In this document: positions 38,075 to 48,218 of the stretch, one piece after another
Position numbering within the stretch: the stretch's first letter is position 1
Layout of the letters: every line of letters starts with the position of its first letter
Assembly (NCBI GenBank): GCA_963728165.1
Contig: CAVSIY010000003.1
Span: 22,422 to 86,421 of the forward strand
Direction of reading: 5' to 3'
Origin: Hyphomicrobium_A sp963728165
Lineage (GTDB): Bacteria > Pseudomonadota > Alphaproteobacteria > Rhizobiales > Hyphomicrobiaceae
Length of the DNA stretch: 64,000 nt
Translations under genes and position numbers: made by a program
The notes under the pieces: generated by a model
Databases searched by the model: none
What the model saw: only the letters and a program-made list of their open reading frames with translations
Told to the model about the DNA's origin: nothing

Positions 38075-39514
38075 TTAAGCGGCCTGGTCGCGGATGCGCG
38101 CCAAGGCCTCCTCGCGCCCAAGCACGGCCATGACGTCGAACACCGGCGGAGAGACCGCCTTGCCGGTCAAGGCCGCGCGCAAAGGTTGTGCGACCTTGCC
38201 GAGCTTGGCGCCGACCGTTTCGGCGTAGGTGCGCACGATCTCCTCCAGCTCCGACGCCTGCCAGCGCGCGGCGGCCTCCAGCTTGGGCAGCAGGGTGCCG
38301 AGCCGCTGGCGTGCCTCCTTATCGAGCAGCGCGGCAGCCTTGTCGTCGAGCTTGATCGGGCGCTCGGCGAAGAGGAAGCTCGCGCCTTCCAGGAGCTCGA
38401 GCAGGGTCTTGGCGCGCTCCTTGAGGCCGGGCATGGCGATCAGCAGCTTGGCGCGCATCTCGGCATCGAGCCGAGATAGGATCTTTGCGCCGTCGGACAG
38501 GTACGGGAGCAGGTCCTCGAGCCGCTGCAGCAACTCCTGCTCGCTGGTCGCGCGGATGTAGTGCCCGTTGAGGTCCTCGAGCTTGGCGAAATCGAAGCGC
38601 GCCGGCGAGCGGCCGATGGCATCGAGACCGAACCAGTCGATCATCTGCGCCGTCGTCATGATCTCGTCGTCGCCGTGGCTCCATCCGAGCCGCACCAGGT
38701 AGTTGCGCAGCGCGGCGGGCAGGTAGCCCATCTCCTTGTAGGCCTCGACGCCGAGCGCGCCGTGGCGCTTGGACAGCTTGGCTCCGTCGGGCCCGTGGAT
38801 CAGCGGCACGTGGGCGAAGACCGGCACCTGCCAGTCCATGGCCAAATAGATCTGCATCTGGCGGGCGGCGTTGGTCAGGTGGTCGACGCCGCGGATCACA
38901 TGCGTGATGCCCATGTCGTGGTCATCGACGACGACCGCCAGATTGTAGGTCGGCGTGCCGTCGCTCCTGACGATGATGAGATCGTCGAGGTCCTTGTTGG
39001 GGAAGACTACGCGGCTCTGCACCGCGTCCTCGATTACCGTCTCGCCCTCGCGCGGCGCCTTCAGGCGAATGACAGGCGGCACCCCCTCGGGCGCCTCTTT
39101 CGGATCGCGATCGCGCCAGGGGCTGCGGATCGAGAGCGCGCGCTTCTCCTCCTGCGCGGTCTTGCGCATGGCGTCGAGCTCGGCCGGCGACAGATAGCAG
39201 CGGTAGGCATGGCCGTTCTTTAAGAGCTCGTCCGCCACTTGGGCATGGCGCTTGGCACGCGCGAACTGCGACACGGGCTCGCCCTGCCAGTCGATCTCCA
39301 GCCATTTGAGCCCGTCGATGATGGCGGTGACGGCGCCCTCGTTGTTGCGCTCGCGGTCGGTATCCTCGATGCGAAGGAGGAACGTGCCCCCGCGGCCCTT
39401 GGCGAAGAGCCAGTTGAACAGCGCCGTTCGCGCCCCGCCGATGTGCAGATAGCCCGTCGGCGATGGGGCGAAACGCACGATCGGCGCGCCGGCGCTCCGA
39501 GTCTTGTCGGTCAT
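38075..39514 (-). CDS. gltX: Glutamyl-tRNA synthetase
   Basis: Class I aminoacyl-tRNA synthetase. The ATG at 39514 gives 479 residues starting MTDKTRSAGAPIVRFAPSPTGYLHIGGARTALF when read across the HIGH-type motif. The KMSKS-type motif is KLSKRHG. TYNLAVVVDDHDMGITHVIRGVDHL is the GluRS/GlnRS signature, and the C-terminal helical domain binds the anticodon. An upstream in-frame start was rejected for lack of similarity. It diverges from comEC across 94 bases. Whether it also charges tRNA-Gln cannot be told. Confidence 0.96.
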   Translation of the reverse strand: MTDKTRSAGAPIVRFAPSPTGYLHIGGARTALFNWLFAKGRGGTFLLRIEDTDRERNNEGAVTAIIDGLKWLEIDWQGEPVSQFARAKRHAQVADELLKNGHAYRCYLSPAELDAMRKTAQEEKRALSIRSPWRDRDPKEAPEGVPPVIRLKAPREGETVIEDAVQSRVVFPNKDLDDLIIVRSDGTPTYNLAVVVDDHDMGITHVIRGVDHLTNAARQMQIYLAMDWQVPVFAHVPLIHGPDGAKLSKRHGALGVEAYKEMGYLPAALRNYLVRLGWSHGDDEIMTTAQMIDWFGLDAIGRSPARFDFAKLEDLNGHYIRATSEQELLQRLEDLLPYLSDGAKILSRLDAEMRAKLLIAMPGLKERAKTLLELLEGASFLFAERPIKLDDKAAALLDKEARQRLGTLLPKLEAAARWQASELEEIVRTYAETVGAKLGKVAQPLRAALTGKAVSPPVFDVMAVLGREEALARIRDQAA

Positions 39515-39608
39515 TTCTGGGTCGATTGCCGCTGGGATTTCAGGAGATAGGCGAGCGATGTAGCATAGTGTGGTGGCATCGGTAAGGGGCAACGGTCGGG
39601 GGAGCGTG

Positions 39609-41759
39609 ATGCCCATAAGCGACAGCGGCTCGAGTGACGGCGTGCGCTGGCCGGCGCCGCTGCTCGTTCGGCTGGAAGCCGAGCAGGAGCGCTGGTTCTT
39701 CTGGGTGCCGGTGCTGTTGGGGCTCGGCGTGGGCCTCTATTTCTCGCTCTCCTTCGAGCCGCATGTGCTGACCGCGCTGGCGCCGTTCGCCGCGGCGCTG
39801 GCGCTGCGCCTGTTGGCCGCGCGAGGCACCGCGCTCTATCTCGCAACCAGCGTGCTGCTGGCGGTGACGCTCGGCTTTGCACTGGCGAAGGTGCGCGTCG
39901 AATGGGTGCGCGCGCCCGTCCTCGCCAAGGAGATGCGGGCGATCGAGGTGCGAGGGTTCGTGGAGCGGATCGAGCCGCGGGCTAAGCGCGGCGAGCGCCT
40001 GACGCTGCGGGTCACCGCGCTCGGGCAGCTCGCAGCAGACGCGCGCCCGCTGCGCGTGCGCATCACCACGAGCAAGGCGGCGCCCGGGCTCAAGGCCGGC
40101 GATGCCGTGCGCCTCAAAGCGACGCTGCAGCCGCCAGCGGGGCCGGCGCTGCCCGGCGGCTACGATTTCGGGCGCCAGGCCTGGTTTGAACGGCTCGGTG
40201 CGGTCGGCTACACGTGGACGGCGCCGACGCCCGATGCGACCGCCGGGACACCACCGTGGCGCTTGCGCCTGTGGGCGCACGTGGAGCGTCTGCGTCACGC
40301 CATCGGCCAGCGCATCGCCGCGGCGCTTCCCGGCGAGACGGGCGCCATCGCCACTGCGTTGATCACGGGCGAGCGCGGCGGCATCCCGGAGGCGACGACC
40401 AACGCGTTCCGCGATTCTGGGCTTTTGCACATCCTGTCGATCTCGGGCCTGCACATGGCGATCATGGCGGGCTCGGTGTTCTACTTGGTGCGTCTGCTGC
40501 TGGCAGGCCTGCCGGGCGTCGCCTTGCGCTATCCGATCAAGAAGTGGGCGGCCGGCGCCGCACTGGTCGGCGCCATCGCCTATCTGCTGATCTCGGGCTC
40601 GTCGTTTGCCACCGTGCGCTCCACCATCATGATCTCGATCATGTTCACCGCGATTCTGCTCGACCGCCCGGCACTCGCCTTGCGCAACGTGGTGCTCGCC
40701 GCGATTGTGATCCTCCTCGTCTTTCCCGAGAGCCTGCTCAACGTCGGCTTCCAGATGTCGTTTGCCGCCGTGGTGGCGCTGATCTCGGTCTACGAGGCGT
40801 TCCGCACCCGCGGGGGGTGGTTGCTCATTCCCGAAGGGCCGTGGGCCAAGCTCGTCTTCTTCTTCGTCGGCATCGTGCTGTCGACGCTGGTTGCGAGCAC
40901 GGCGATCGCGCCGATTGCCGCCTATCACTTCCACAAGAGCCAGCAGTATGCCGTGCTCGCCAACTTGATCGCCATTCCCATCTGCAACCTGATCGTGATG
41001 CCCGCGGCGCTGGCGACACTGCTCATGATGCCGCTCGGGCTCGAGGCGGCGCCGTTGTGGGCCATGGGGTGGGGGATCGAGGCGATGCTGTGGACCGCGC
41101 GGCGCGTGGCGAGCCTGCCCGGCGCCGTCCTGCACATCCCGGCCATGCCTGTGGCGGCGTTTCTCTTGATGGTCGCGGGCGGCTTGTGGCTGGCGCTATG
41201 GCAGACGCGCTGGCGCCTTTTCGGCGTAGCGCTGATTGCCGGCGGTCTGGCGCTGGCACCGGCCTCGCGGCTCCCCGACCTGCTGATCGGGCGCGACGGT
41301 GCGCTCACCGCCGTGCGCGAGGCCGACGGGCGGCTGGCGGCGATAGGGCCTGCGCGCGACACCTACGAGCTGTCGCGCTGGCTCGAGCACGACGGCGATG
41401 CGCGCGGCCCCCGCGAGGCTGCGAAGGATCGCCACGTCGCTTGCGATCGCATCGGCTGCCGCGCGAGGGTCAAAGGGCTGACGGTGGCGGTGGCGCAGCA
41501 CCCGGCCGCCTTCGCCGACGACTGCCGGCGCGCGGCCATCGTGGTGTCTAGGATCGTGAGCCCGAAAAGCTGCACGGCACCCAAAGCGGTGGTCGACTTT
41601 TTTGCGGCGCGGCGCGAAGGCACGCACGCGATCTACATCGCGGACGACGGCACGCTGCAAATCGAGACGGTGGCGGGCACGCGGGGCGCGCGCCCGTGGT
41701 CTTCTCCCTCTCCCCGCTTGCGGGGAGAGGGTCGGGGTGAGGGGGCTTTGCACATTTAG
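39609..41759 (+). CDS. comEC: ComEC/Rec2 family DNA-uptake channel, without metallo-beta-lactamase domain
   Basis: Polytopic membrane protein of the ComEC/Rec2 family that forms the inner-membrane channel for single-stranded DNA in natural transformation. The ATG at 39609 follows GGGGGAG and gives 716 residues. A DUF4131-like N-terminal part carries an OB-like region around residues 110-200. The competence domain holds LLHILSISGLHMAIMAG near residue 275 and about ten helices. The last 180 residues contain no HxHxDH zinc motif. The final residues are encoded by a REP-like palindrome, so the tail is probably not functional. Confidence 0.9.
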   Translation: MPISDSGSSDGVRWPAPLLVRLEAEQERWFFWVPVLLGLGVGLYFSLSFEPHVLTALAPFAAALALRLLAARGTALYLATSVLLAVTLGFALAKVRVEWVRAPVLAKEMRAIEVRGFVERIEPRAKRGERLTLRVTALGQLAADARPLRVRITTSKAAPGLKAGDAVRLKATLQPPAGPALPGGYDFGRQAWFERLGAVGYTWTAPTPDATAGTPPWRLRLWAHVERLRHAIGQRIAAALPGETGAIATALITGERGGIPEATTNAFRDSGLLHILSISGLHMAIMAGSVFYLVRLLLAGLPGVALRYPIKKWAAGAALVGAIAYLLISGSSFATVRSTIMISIMFTAILLDRPALALRNVVLAAIVILLVFPESLLNVGFQMSFAAVVALISVYEAFRTRGGWLLIPEGPWAKLVFFFVGIVLSTLVASTAIAPIAAYHFHKSQQYAVLANLIAIPICNLIVMPAALATLLMMPLGLEAAPLWAMGWGIEAMLWTARRVASLPGAVLHIPAMPVAAFLLMVAGGLWLALWQTRWRLFGVALIAGGLALAPASRLPDLLIGRDGALTAVREADGRLAAIGPARDTYELSRWLEHDGDARGPREAAKDRHVACDRIGCRARVKGLTVAVAQHPAAFADDCRRAAIVVSRIVSPKSCTAPKAVVDFFAARREGTHAIYIADDGTLQIETVAGTRGARPWSSPSPRLRGEGRGEGALHI
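41707..41730. repeat. REP-like palindrome inside the 3' end of comEC
   Basis: CCTCTCCCCGC (41707-41717) and GCGGGGAGAGG (41720-41730) form a perfect 11-bp stem with a two-base loop, followed by GTCGGGGTGAGGGG. This resembles a palindrome I recall from many Rhizobiales genomes. Here it is translated as the terminal PRLRGEGRGEG stretch of ComEC. A diverged copy follows rnj at 10548. Confidence 0.7.
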
Positions 41760-42167
41760 TAGGTTTTTAAAGGGGGTTCTTGTGCAGGACTACCGATTTT
41801 TGTGCAGCCAGCCGTAGAGCAGTTCGCTCGCAGCGACTTCCGCCTTCGATCATCGCAGCACGATCTCGAGGTTTTTCGAAGTGTCCCAAAAGAAGACGTG
41901 GGCTGCGATCTGCTCGGCGACGCGGATACCGTCGCCGAGCACGTCCGCTGATGGGGTGAGACCAGCCTTAGTTGTGGATGGCCAGACGCGCGCTCATGAC
42001 CCAAGGCAGACATTTCGCGTTGCAAATTCGAGCGCTGCCCATCGGACGTCGCGGGACTTTGCCGAGCATTGCGCGTTCAGAGAATTTGCCAACAATCCAT
42101 CTATGAGAACGCCGCTCCGGCACGTGGGCGGGCGGTAAGCTCAAGGCTTTGGTGGCCGGGGCGATGA
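41760..42167. other. Interval between comEC and phosphoketolase with unidentified minus-strand coding traces
   Basis: About 400 bases with no recognised gene. On the minus strand, one frame reads ARVWPSTTKAGLTPSADVLG, continues through RVAEQIAAHVFFWDTSKNLE, meets a TGA, then resumes in the same frame as SKAEVAASELLYGWLHKNR before a TAG near 41814. This has the composition of real protein but I do not recognise the family. It may be the remnant of a gene downstream of phosphoketolase. Confidence 0.3.
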
Positions 42168-44583
42168 TCAGACTCCCTCCTGCCGTCTCGCGGCCGGCCA
42201 TGTCCACTCGCGGATCTCGGGCATATCCTCGCCATAGCGGGCGATGTACTGCTTATGCTCGATCAGCTTGTCGCGCACATGCTGGCGAATATAGGCGGCC
42301 ATGTAGCCGAGTTTGGGCACCCGATCGATCACATCCGCCACCAGATGGAAGCGGTCAAGCCGGTTGCGCACAACCATGTCGAAGGGCGTTGTCGTCGTTC
42401 CTTCCTCGTTGTAGCCGCGGGCATGCAGGTTGTGGTGATTGGTCCGCCGGTAGGTGAGGCGGTGGATCAGCCAAGGATAGCCGTGATAGGCGAAGATGAT
42501 CGGCTTGTCGGTGGTGAAGATGGTGTCGAACGCCCGGTCTGACACGCCGTGCGGGTGCTCACCCTTGGGCTGCAGCGTCATCAGATCCACGACGTTGATG
42601 ACGCGGATCTTGAGATCCGGCGCGTGCTGACGCAGCAGATCGACGGCGGCCAGAGTTTCGATCGTCGGCACATCGCCCGCGCACGCCATCACGACGTCGG
42701 GCTCGCTGCCCTTGTCGTTGCTTGCCCATTCCCAGATGCCGATGCCCGAGGTGCAGTGCTTGATCGCGGCACTCCATGTCGAGCCACTGCGGTTGGGGCT
42801 GCTTGCCGGCGACGATCACGTTGATGTAAGTTGCGGCTGCGCAAGCAGTGATCGGTGACCGAAAGAAGCGTGTTGGCGTCCGGTGGTAGATAGACGCGGA
42901 TCACGTCGGCCTTCTTGTTGACCACATGATCGATGAAGCCCGGATCCTGGTGCGAGAAGCCGTTGTGGTCCTGGCGCCAGACATGCGAGGTCAGGAGATA
43001 GTTGAGAGAGGCAATGGGACGGCGCCAGGGAATCTCCTTGGATGTACCTTCAGCCACTTGGCGTGCTGGTTGAACATCGAGTCGATGATGTGGATGAAGG
43101 CCTCATAGCAGGAGAAGAGGCCGTGGCGGCCGGTGAGCAGATAGCCCTCGAGCCAGCCCTGGCACATGTGCTCGCTCAAGATCTCCATGACGCGGCCGTC
43201 CGGAGCGAGATGGTCGTCCTCAGGGATCCTTGGCTCCATCCAGACCCGGTCGGTTACCTCGAACAGCGCCGTCAGCCGATTGGAGGCCGTCTCGTCGGGG
43301 CCCATGACGCGGAAGTTGCGTGAGCTCTCATTGAGCTTCATGACGTCGCGGAGGAAGCGGCCCATGATCCGAGTCGCCTCGGCCATGACGCAGCCAGGCT
43401 CCGGCACCTTGACTGCGTAGTCGCGGAAATCGGGCATGCGCAGGTCCTTGAGCAGGATGCCGCCGTTTGCGTGTGGATTGGCGCTCATGCGTCGCTCGCC
43501 TCTCGGCGCTAATGCGGCGAGTTCCGGCATGAGTGTGCCGTTGGCATCGAAAAGCTCTTCCGGCGTGGTAGCTCTTAATCCAATGCTCAAGCAGCTCGAC
43601 ATGCTCCGGCTTGGTCGCCAGGTCGGTGATCGGCACCTGATGCGCGCGCCAGAAGCCTTCGGTCTTGAGACCGTCGACCTCCTTGGGCCGGTCCATCCCT
43701 TGGGCGTCCGCATGACGATCATCGGCCAGCGCGCGCGCTTGGGCGTGCCCTTGCTGCGGCAGTCCTTTTGGATCGCCTTGATCTCGGCGATAATGGTATC
43801 GAGTGTTTCCGCCATCTTGCGGTGCATGACGGGGGGATCGTCACCCTCAACGAAATAGGGCGTGTAGCCATAGCCTTTGAACAGGCACGTCGAGCTCCTC
43901 GTCATCCAGGCGCCCAAGGACGGTGGGATTGGCGATCTTGTAGCCGTTGAGATGCAGGATGGGCAGGACGGCGCCGTCGCGCAGACGGATTGAGAAACTT
44001 ATTGGAGTGCCAGGAGGTCGCAAGCGGGCCGGTCTCGGCCTCGCCGTCACCGACGACGCAAGCGACGATGAGATCGGGATTGTCGAGAGCCGCGCCAAAG
44101 GCGTGCGCCAGCGAGTAGCCGAGTTCGCCGCCCTCGTGGATCGACCCCGGCGTTTCAGGCGCGACGTGGCTTGGAATGCCGCCGGGAAAGGAGAACTGCT
44201 TGAAGAGCTTCCTCATCCCCTCTTCGTCTTGCGAGATGTTGGGATAGAGTCTCGCTGTAGGTGCCTTCCAGGTAGGCGTTCGCCACCAGGCCCGGCCCGC
44301 CATGCCCAGGACCTGCGACATAGATCATGTCGAGATCCTGATTGCGGATCAGACGGTTGAGATGGACGTAGATGAAATTCAGTCCCGGCGTCGTGCCCCA
44401 GTGTCCGAGCAGTCGCGGCTTGATGTGCGCGAGCTTGAGCGGCTCTTGCAGAAGGGGGTTGTCGTAGAGATAGATCTGCCCGACCGACAAATAGTTTGCC
44501 GCACGCCAGTAGGCGTTCATGAGCTTCAACTCTTGCTCGGACAAGTCTTGCGAGGATTTCGCGTCTGACAGCAGTTCCGACAT
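42168..44583 (-). pseudogene. xfp: Xylulose-5-phosphate/fructose-6-phosphate phosphoketolase, multiple frameshifts
   Basis: Thiamine-diphosphate enzyme that cleaves xylulose 5-P or fructose 6-P with phosphate to give acetyl-phosphate. The 2.4 kb span equals about 805 codons, the normal length. From the ATG at 44583 (AGAGGTGGAG upstream) the pieces read in order: LSEQELKLMNAYWRAANYLSVGQ, YVAGPGHGGPGLVANAYLEG, LYPNISQDEEGMRKLFKQFS, FPGGIPSHVAPETPGSIHEG, GYGYTPYFVEGDDPP, GTLMPELAALAP, NYLLTSHVWRQDHNGFSHQD and finally ARYGEDMPEIREW. About eight single-base shifts separate them, near 44247, 43990, 43880, 43690, 43570, 43045, 42830 and 42767. It lies 29 bases behind the GH65 gene. Confidence 0.85.
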
Positions 44584-44612
44584 GATCTCCACCTCTTTGA
44601 GCCGCTTTCCGG

Positions 44613-47069
44613 TTACGCGACCGAAACCGGCTGGCTGGCCTTAAGCGTGATCTTCTCGCCGCGATGCGTGATGGTGAGTTCGGAGCCTTTGTCCAACAGA
44701 TAGGTTGTGGACTCCTTGCCAATGTCGACGACGAGGCGCTGGTCGCGGATTGTCAGTGGAAAGCGCAGCCTCTTCGCCCCCAGGACGGTCGGCTTGGGGT
44801 CAAAGGACAGCTGGCCACCGAAATCGCGCATGCCGGCGATGCCATAAACGATGGCCATCCAGCTGCCGCCGATAGAGGCGATGTGCGCGCCGTCCCTTAC
44901 GTTCCCACCGACGTCAGCCAAGTCCATGAGCATGGAGTGGCGCAGGTATTCCAGAGCCTTGTCGGCGTAGCCGACTTCCGCCGCCATGATGCTGCGTATG
45001 CAGGCCGAGAGCGAGGAATCGCCCGTCGTGAGCGGATCGTAATAGTCGAAGTTGCGCCGCTTCTGCTCCGTCGAGAACCCGTGGCCCAACAGGAACATGG
45101 CGAGCACCACATCGGGCTGCTTCATGACCTGAAAGCGGTAAATCACGAGCGGATGGTAGTGCAGAAACAAGGGGTATTTGTCGGGCGGCGTTTGCGCGAA
45201 ATCCCAGACGGCCTTTTGCAGAAAGACATCGTCCTGGGGATGGATTCCCAACGCGTCGTCGAAGGCGACATACATGCGCTCGGCTGCGCGGCGCCACTCG
45301 GAAACCTCGCCAACATCTAGCTTTGTCTTTTCGACAAGGGCTGCAAAGCGCGCTGGCTCTTTTGCGCGCAGATCGTCAACGACGTCAGCCGCATAGGCGA
45401 GATTGTGCCTCGCCATCAGGTTTGTGTAGGTGTTGTTATCGACGATGGCCGTGTATTCGTCTGGTCCGGTGACACCCTAAATCTCAAAGCGGCCGTCCTC
45501 GCCTTTTGGGTAGCGACCGAGATCGCGCCACAGCCGGGCGGTCTCAACGAGCATCTCCGCGCCCTGATCGTAGAGAAACGCCTCATCAGCGGTGATGTCG
45601 ACGTATTTGCGTAGCGCATATATGATGTCGGCATTGATGTGATACTGCGCCGTTCCCGCCGCAAAGAAGGCGGAGGCTTCCTCGCCGTTGATCGTGCGCC
45701 AGGGAAACAACGCGCCCTTCTGGTTGACCTGACGCGCGCGTTCCCTGGCCTTCGGCAGCATGCTGTGCCGGAACGCGAGCAGGTTGCGGGCGATGCGCGG
45801 GGCCGTGTATGTCAGGAACGGCAGCACATAGACCTCGGTATCCCAGAAGTAGTGCCCTTCGTAAGCCTGCCCCGTGATCCCTTGGCAGGAATCCCGGCGC
45901 CTTCCGCGCGTCCTGCGGCTTGAACCAGCTGGAACAGATTCCAGCGAATGCATTGCTGGGCCCGCGCGTGCACACCTTCGATCTTCACGTCGCTGCATGA
46001 CCAGAACGCGTCCATAAAGTCTTGCTGCTCAGCGATCAGCGCGTCGACCCCTTCCGCTTTGGCGTGGTCCAGTGTGCGCTCCGCGCGCTCGCACAGCTCT
46101 TGCGCTGGCGCAGATCTCGATGTGTGATAAGCGATGAACTTCACCAGGTTGATTTCTTCGCCGGGCTTCGCATCGACGGTGAAGACAACCTCTCCGGCAT
46201 TTTCCGTGTTGCTCGCCCGCTCGGAGAACGCACATGTGGTATCAAAGAGATGATCGACTGCACACGCCAAGGTCATCTTGCTGTTGCGTGTCAAATGGCT
46301 AAGCACGATGCGGCGTTGATCGCCATAGTGCACGGCGGGATCGAGCACATTCTCATTGAACGCACCGGCGAGCCGCGGATCGTTGTCGGCGAGCTTTTCA
46401 GCGTCGCCGATCACGGCGGACGAGACGGTTTGATTGCGATGGTGGCTGGTGATTTGCGAGACGATCGTCACAGGCGCCTCGGCATTGAGCAAGGTCACCG
46501 AGTACGTGGCGACGGCCAGGTGGCGATGCTGGAACGAGACGAACCGCCGTGATGTGATGGCAACCTGTTTGCCCGACCCCATCTCCCAGACCAACCGGCG
46601 TTCGAGTATGCCCGACTTCATGTCAAGCGTTCGCTCGTAGTCGAGAATGTCGGCGGTCGGCAGAAAGAACGGTTCGTCGTCGACATACAGTCGGACGATT
46701 TTGCCGTCGGTCACGTTCAACATTGTCTGGCCGGTATTGGCGAACCCGTATGCCTCCTCGCCGTAGACGATGGGCCAGGAATCGTAAAAGCCATTGATGA
46801 AGGTGCCGCTCTGAAACGCAGGCGTGCCTTCTTCGTGATTGCCGCGCATCCCCACGTAGCCGTTGCTGGTCGAGAAGATGGTCTCGATATGCGGCAGAAT
46901 TCTGTGCCTGGAAGCTCTTCTCGATCAGCTTCCAGTCGTCGACCGGGTAGATGTGCTCGGACGGGAGCTGGATCCGGTGATAGACGTTACCGGATCCCAC
47001 AGTACCGGCGGTCTCTCCATCGACCTTCGGAAGGCTACGGATTGCGTGCTCGGAAAACGAGGCCGTCAT
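44613..47069 (-). pseudogene. Glycoside hydrolase family 65 (disaccharide phosphorylase), broken by frameshifts and a stop
   Basis: Family 65 enzymes (trehalose, maltose, kojibiose phosphorylases) split alpha-glucosides with phosphate to beta-glucose 1-phosphate. The ATG at 47069 overlaps the HAD stop (ATGA). The reading shows the N-terminal beta-sandwich (GNHEEGTPAFQSGTFINGFY), the (alpha/alpha)6 barrel with YEGHYFWDTEVYVLPFLTY and the GVTGPDEY catalytic-acid motif, and the LHYHPLVIYRF region. Breaks are a shift near 46905, a one-base loss near 45888, and an in-frame TAG at 45477-45479 directly before GVTGPDEY. The 2457-base span fits about 815 codons. The exact substrate cannot be assigned. 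Confidence 0.8.
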
Positions 47070-47827
47070 CGGCACACGAGCTCCGCAAGATCGGTCACGA
47101 CGATGTCGGCGCCGTTCTGCCGCAGCTTGTCCGCTGCGCCTTTGCGGTCCACCCCCACGACGAGCCCGAAGCCGCCGTTGCGTCCCGACTGCACGCCCGA
47201 GATCGCATCCTCGATCACAACGGCGCGTCTGCGATCGGAACCAAGCTCCTTTGCAGCTTCAAGATAGGTATCGGGTGCCGGCTTCCCCATCAGGTGCAGC
47301 CGCTCCGCGACAATTCCGTCGACGATGACGTCGAACAAATCCAGAATTCCGGCAGCCTGCAGCACATTGCGGCAATGGTGACTGGAGGAGACGACGGCCA
47401 GCTTCACGCCGTCGTGACGCAGCGCGCGCGCAAGCGCGACGGAGCCCTGATAGACCTCCACACCCTTGGTTCTCAGCATCTCGGCAAAGAGATGATCCTT
47501 GCGACTGCCCAGCGCCCAGACCGTCGTCGCATCGGGAGGATCACTCTCGCTGCCTTTGGGCAGTTGGATGCCGCGCGACTTTAGGAAGCTGCGCACGCCA
47601 TCCATGCGCGGCTTTCCATCGACATAGAGCGCGTAGTCGGATTGAATGTCGAAGGCCTGAAACGGCGCATGGTTCGCCTTCGACCAATTCCTAAGGAAGG
47701 CGTCAAACATCTCCTTCCAACACGCAGCGTGGACTTTCGCTGTCGCAGTCAGCACGCCATCGAGATCGAAGAGGACCGCATCGAACCGATTGCGCGTCAG
47801 ACCTTGCTTTGAGGGATGCAGCGACAT
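47066..47827 (-). CDS. HAD-superfamily beta-phosphoglucomutase-like hydrolase
   Basis: A 253-residue HAD protein with the catalytic FDLDGVLT (nucleophile D21, acid/base D23), a helical cap, VVSSSHHCRNVL, GKPAPDTYLEAAKELG and VIEDAISGVQSGR. Adjacent to GH65, the likely job is conversion of beta-glucose 1-phosphate to glucose 6-phosphate (beta-phosphoglucomutase). The gene is intact, unlike its two downstream partners. The ATG at 47827 is used, though a GTG one codon earlier is in frame. Its TGA overlaps the GH65 start. Confidence 0.8.
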   Translation of the reverse strand: MSLHPSKQGLTRNRFDAVLFDLDGVLTATAKVHAACWKEMFDAFLRNWSKANHAPFQAFDIQSDYALYVDGKPRMDGVRSFLKSRGIQLPKGSESDPPDATTVWALGSRKDHLFAEMLRTKGVEVYQGSVALARALRHDGVKLAVVSSSHHCRNVLQAAGILDLFDVIVDGIVAERLHLMGKPAPDTYLEAAKELGSDRRRAVVIEDAISGVQSGRNGGFGLVVGVDRKGAADKLRQNGADIVVTDLAELVCR

Positions 47828-48218
47828 CACTGCTACTAGATCGTTGCGCTTCCGGTCGCCGGCAATCTTTAGGTTCCGCCCAATATTGAAACAGTGGAAG
47901 GCGGCTTTGCCCCAGCAACCCTGGCAGAACCTGTGCCCATCTTCATTTCATTCGGTTGCAAAAGTGCAAATGGACGCTCGTCAATTATATCGGACTCGCC
48001 GGACGAAGCCGCCTGGACACTTGATTGCAGCAATGCCAGCTATCGGTCAGGCTCTTGTGGCCCAAGCGTCCGCCCCAACCTCATCGGGAGGTTGCCGGGA
48101 AGATCCGCAACTAGATAGGCGTGTGGGCCGATCCTAACCAAGGGAGACATCCTTCGCCCGCATGGGTGCCCGCTTCGCGTGATGCCGGCCGCTGGACGAA
48201 GAGGGGTGAGGACGCCGC
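47828..48218. other. Interval between divergent HAD and histidine phosphatase genes
   Basis: About 390 bases between two divergently read genes. The short open frames lack family features. It should hold the promoters of both units. A sequence TTGATTGCAGCAA near 48022 has only one good half of an FNR-type site. No other clear signal is seen. Confidence 0.4.

Noticed and set aside
39540..41135. 531-codon frame antisense to comEC
   Set aside because: It is rich in Gln, Arg and His with no helices, an antisense artefact of the comEC reading frame.
45477..45479. TAG in GH65 read as pyrrolysine or another recoded residue
   Set aside because: Nothing in the window supports recoding, and the same gene has two frameshifts, so a mutation or base error is simpler.
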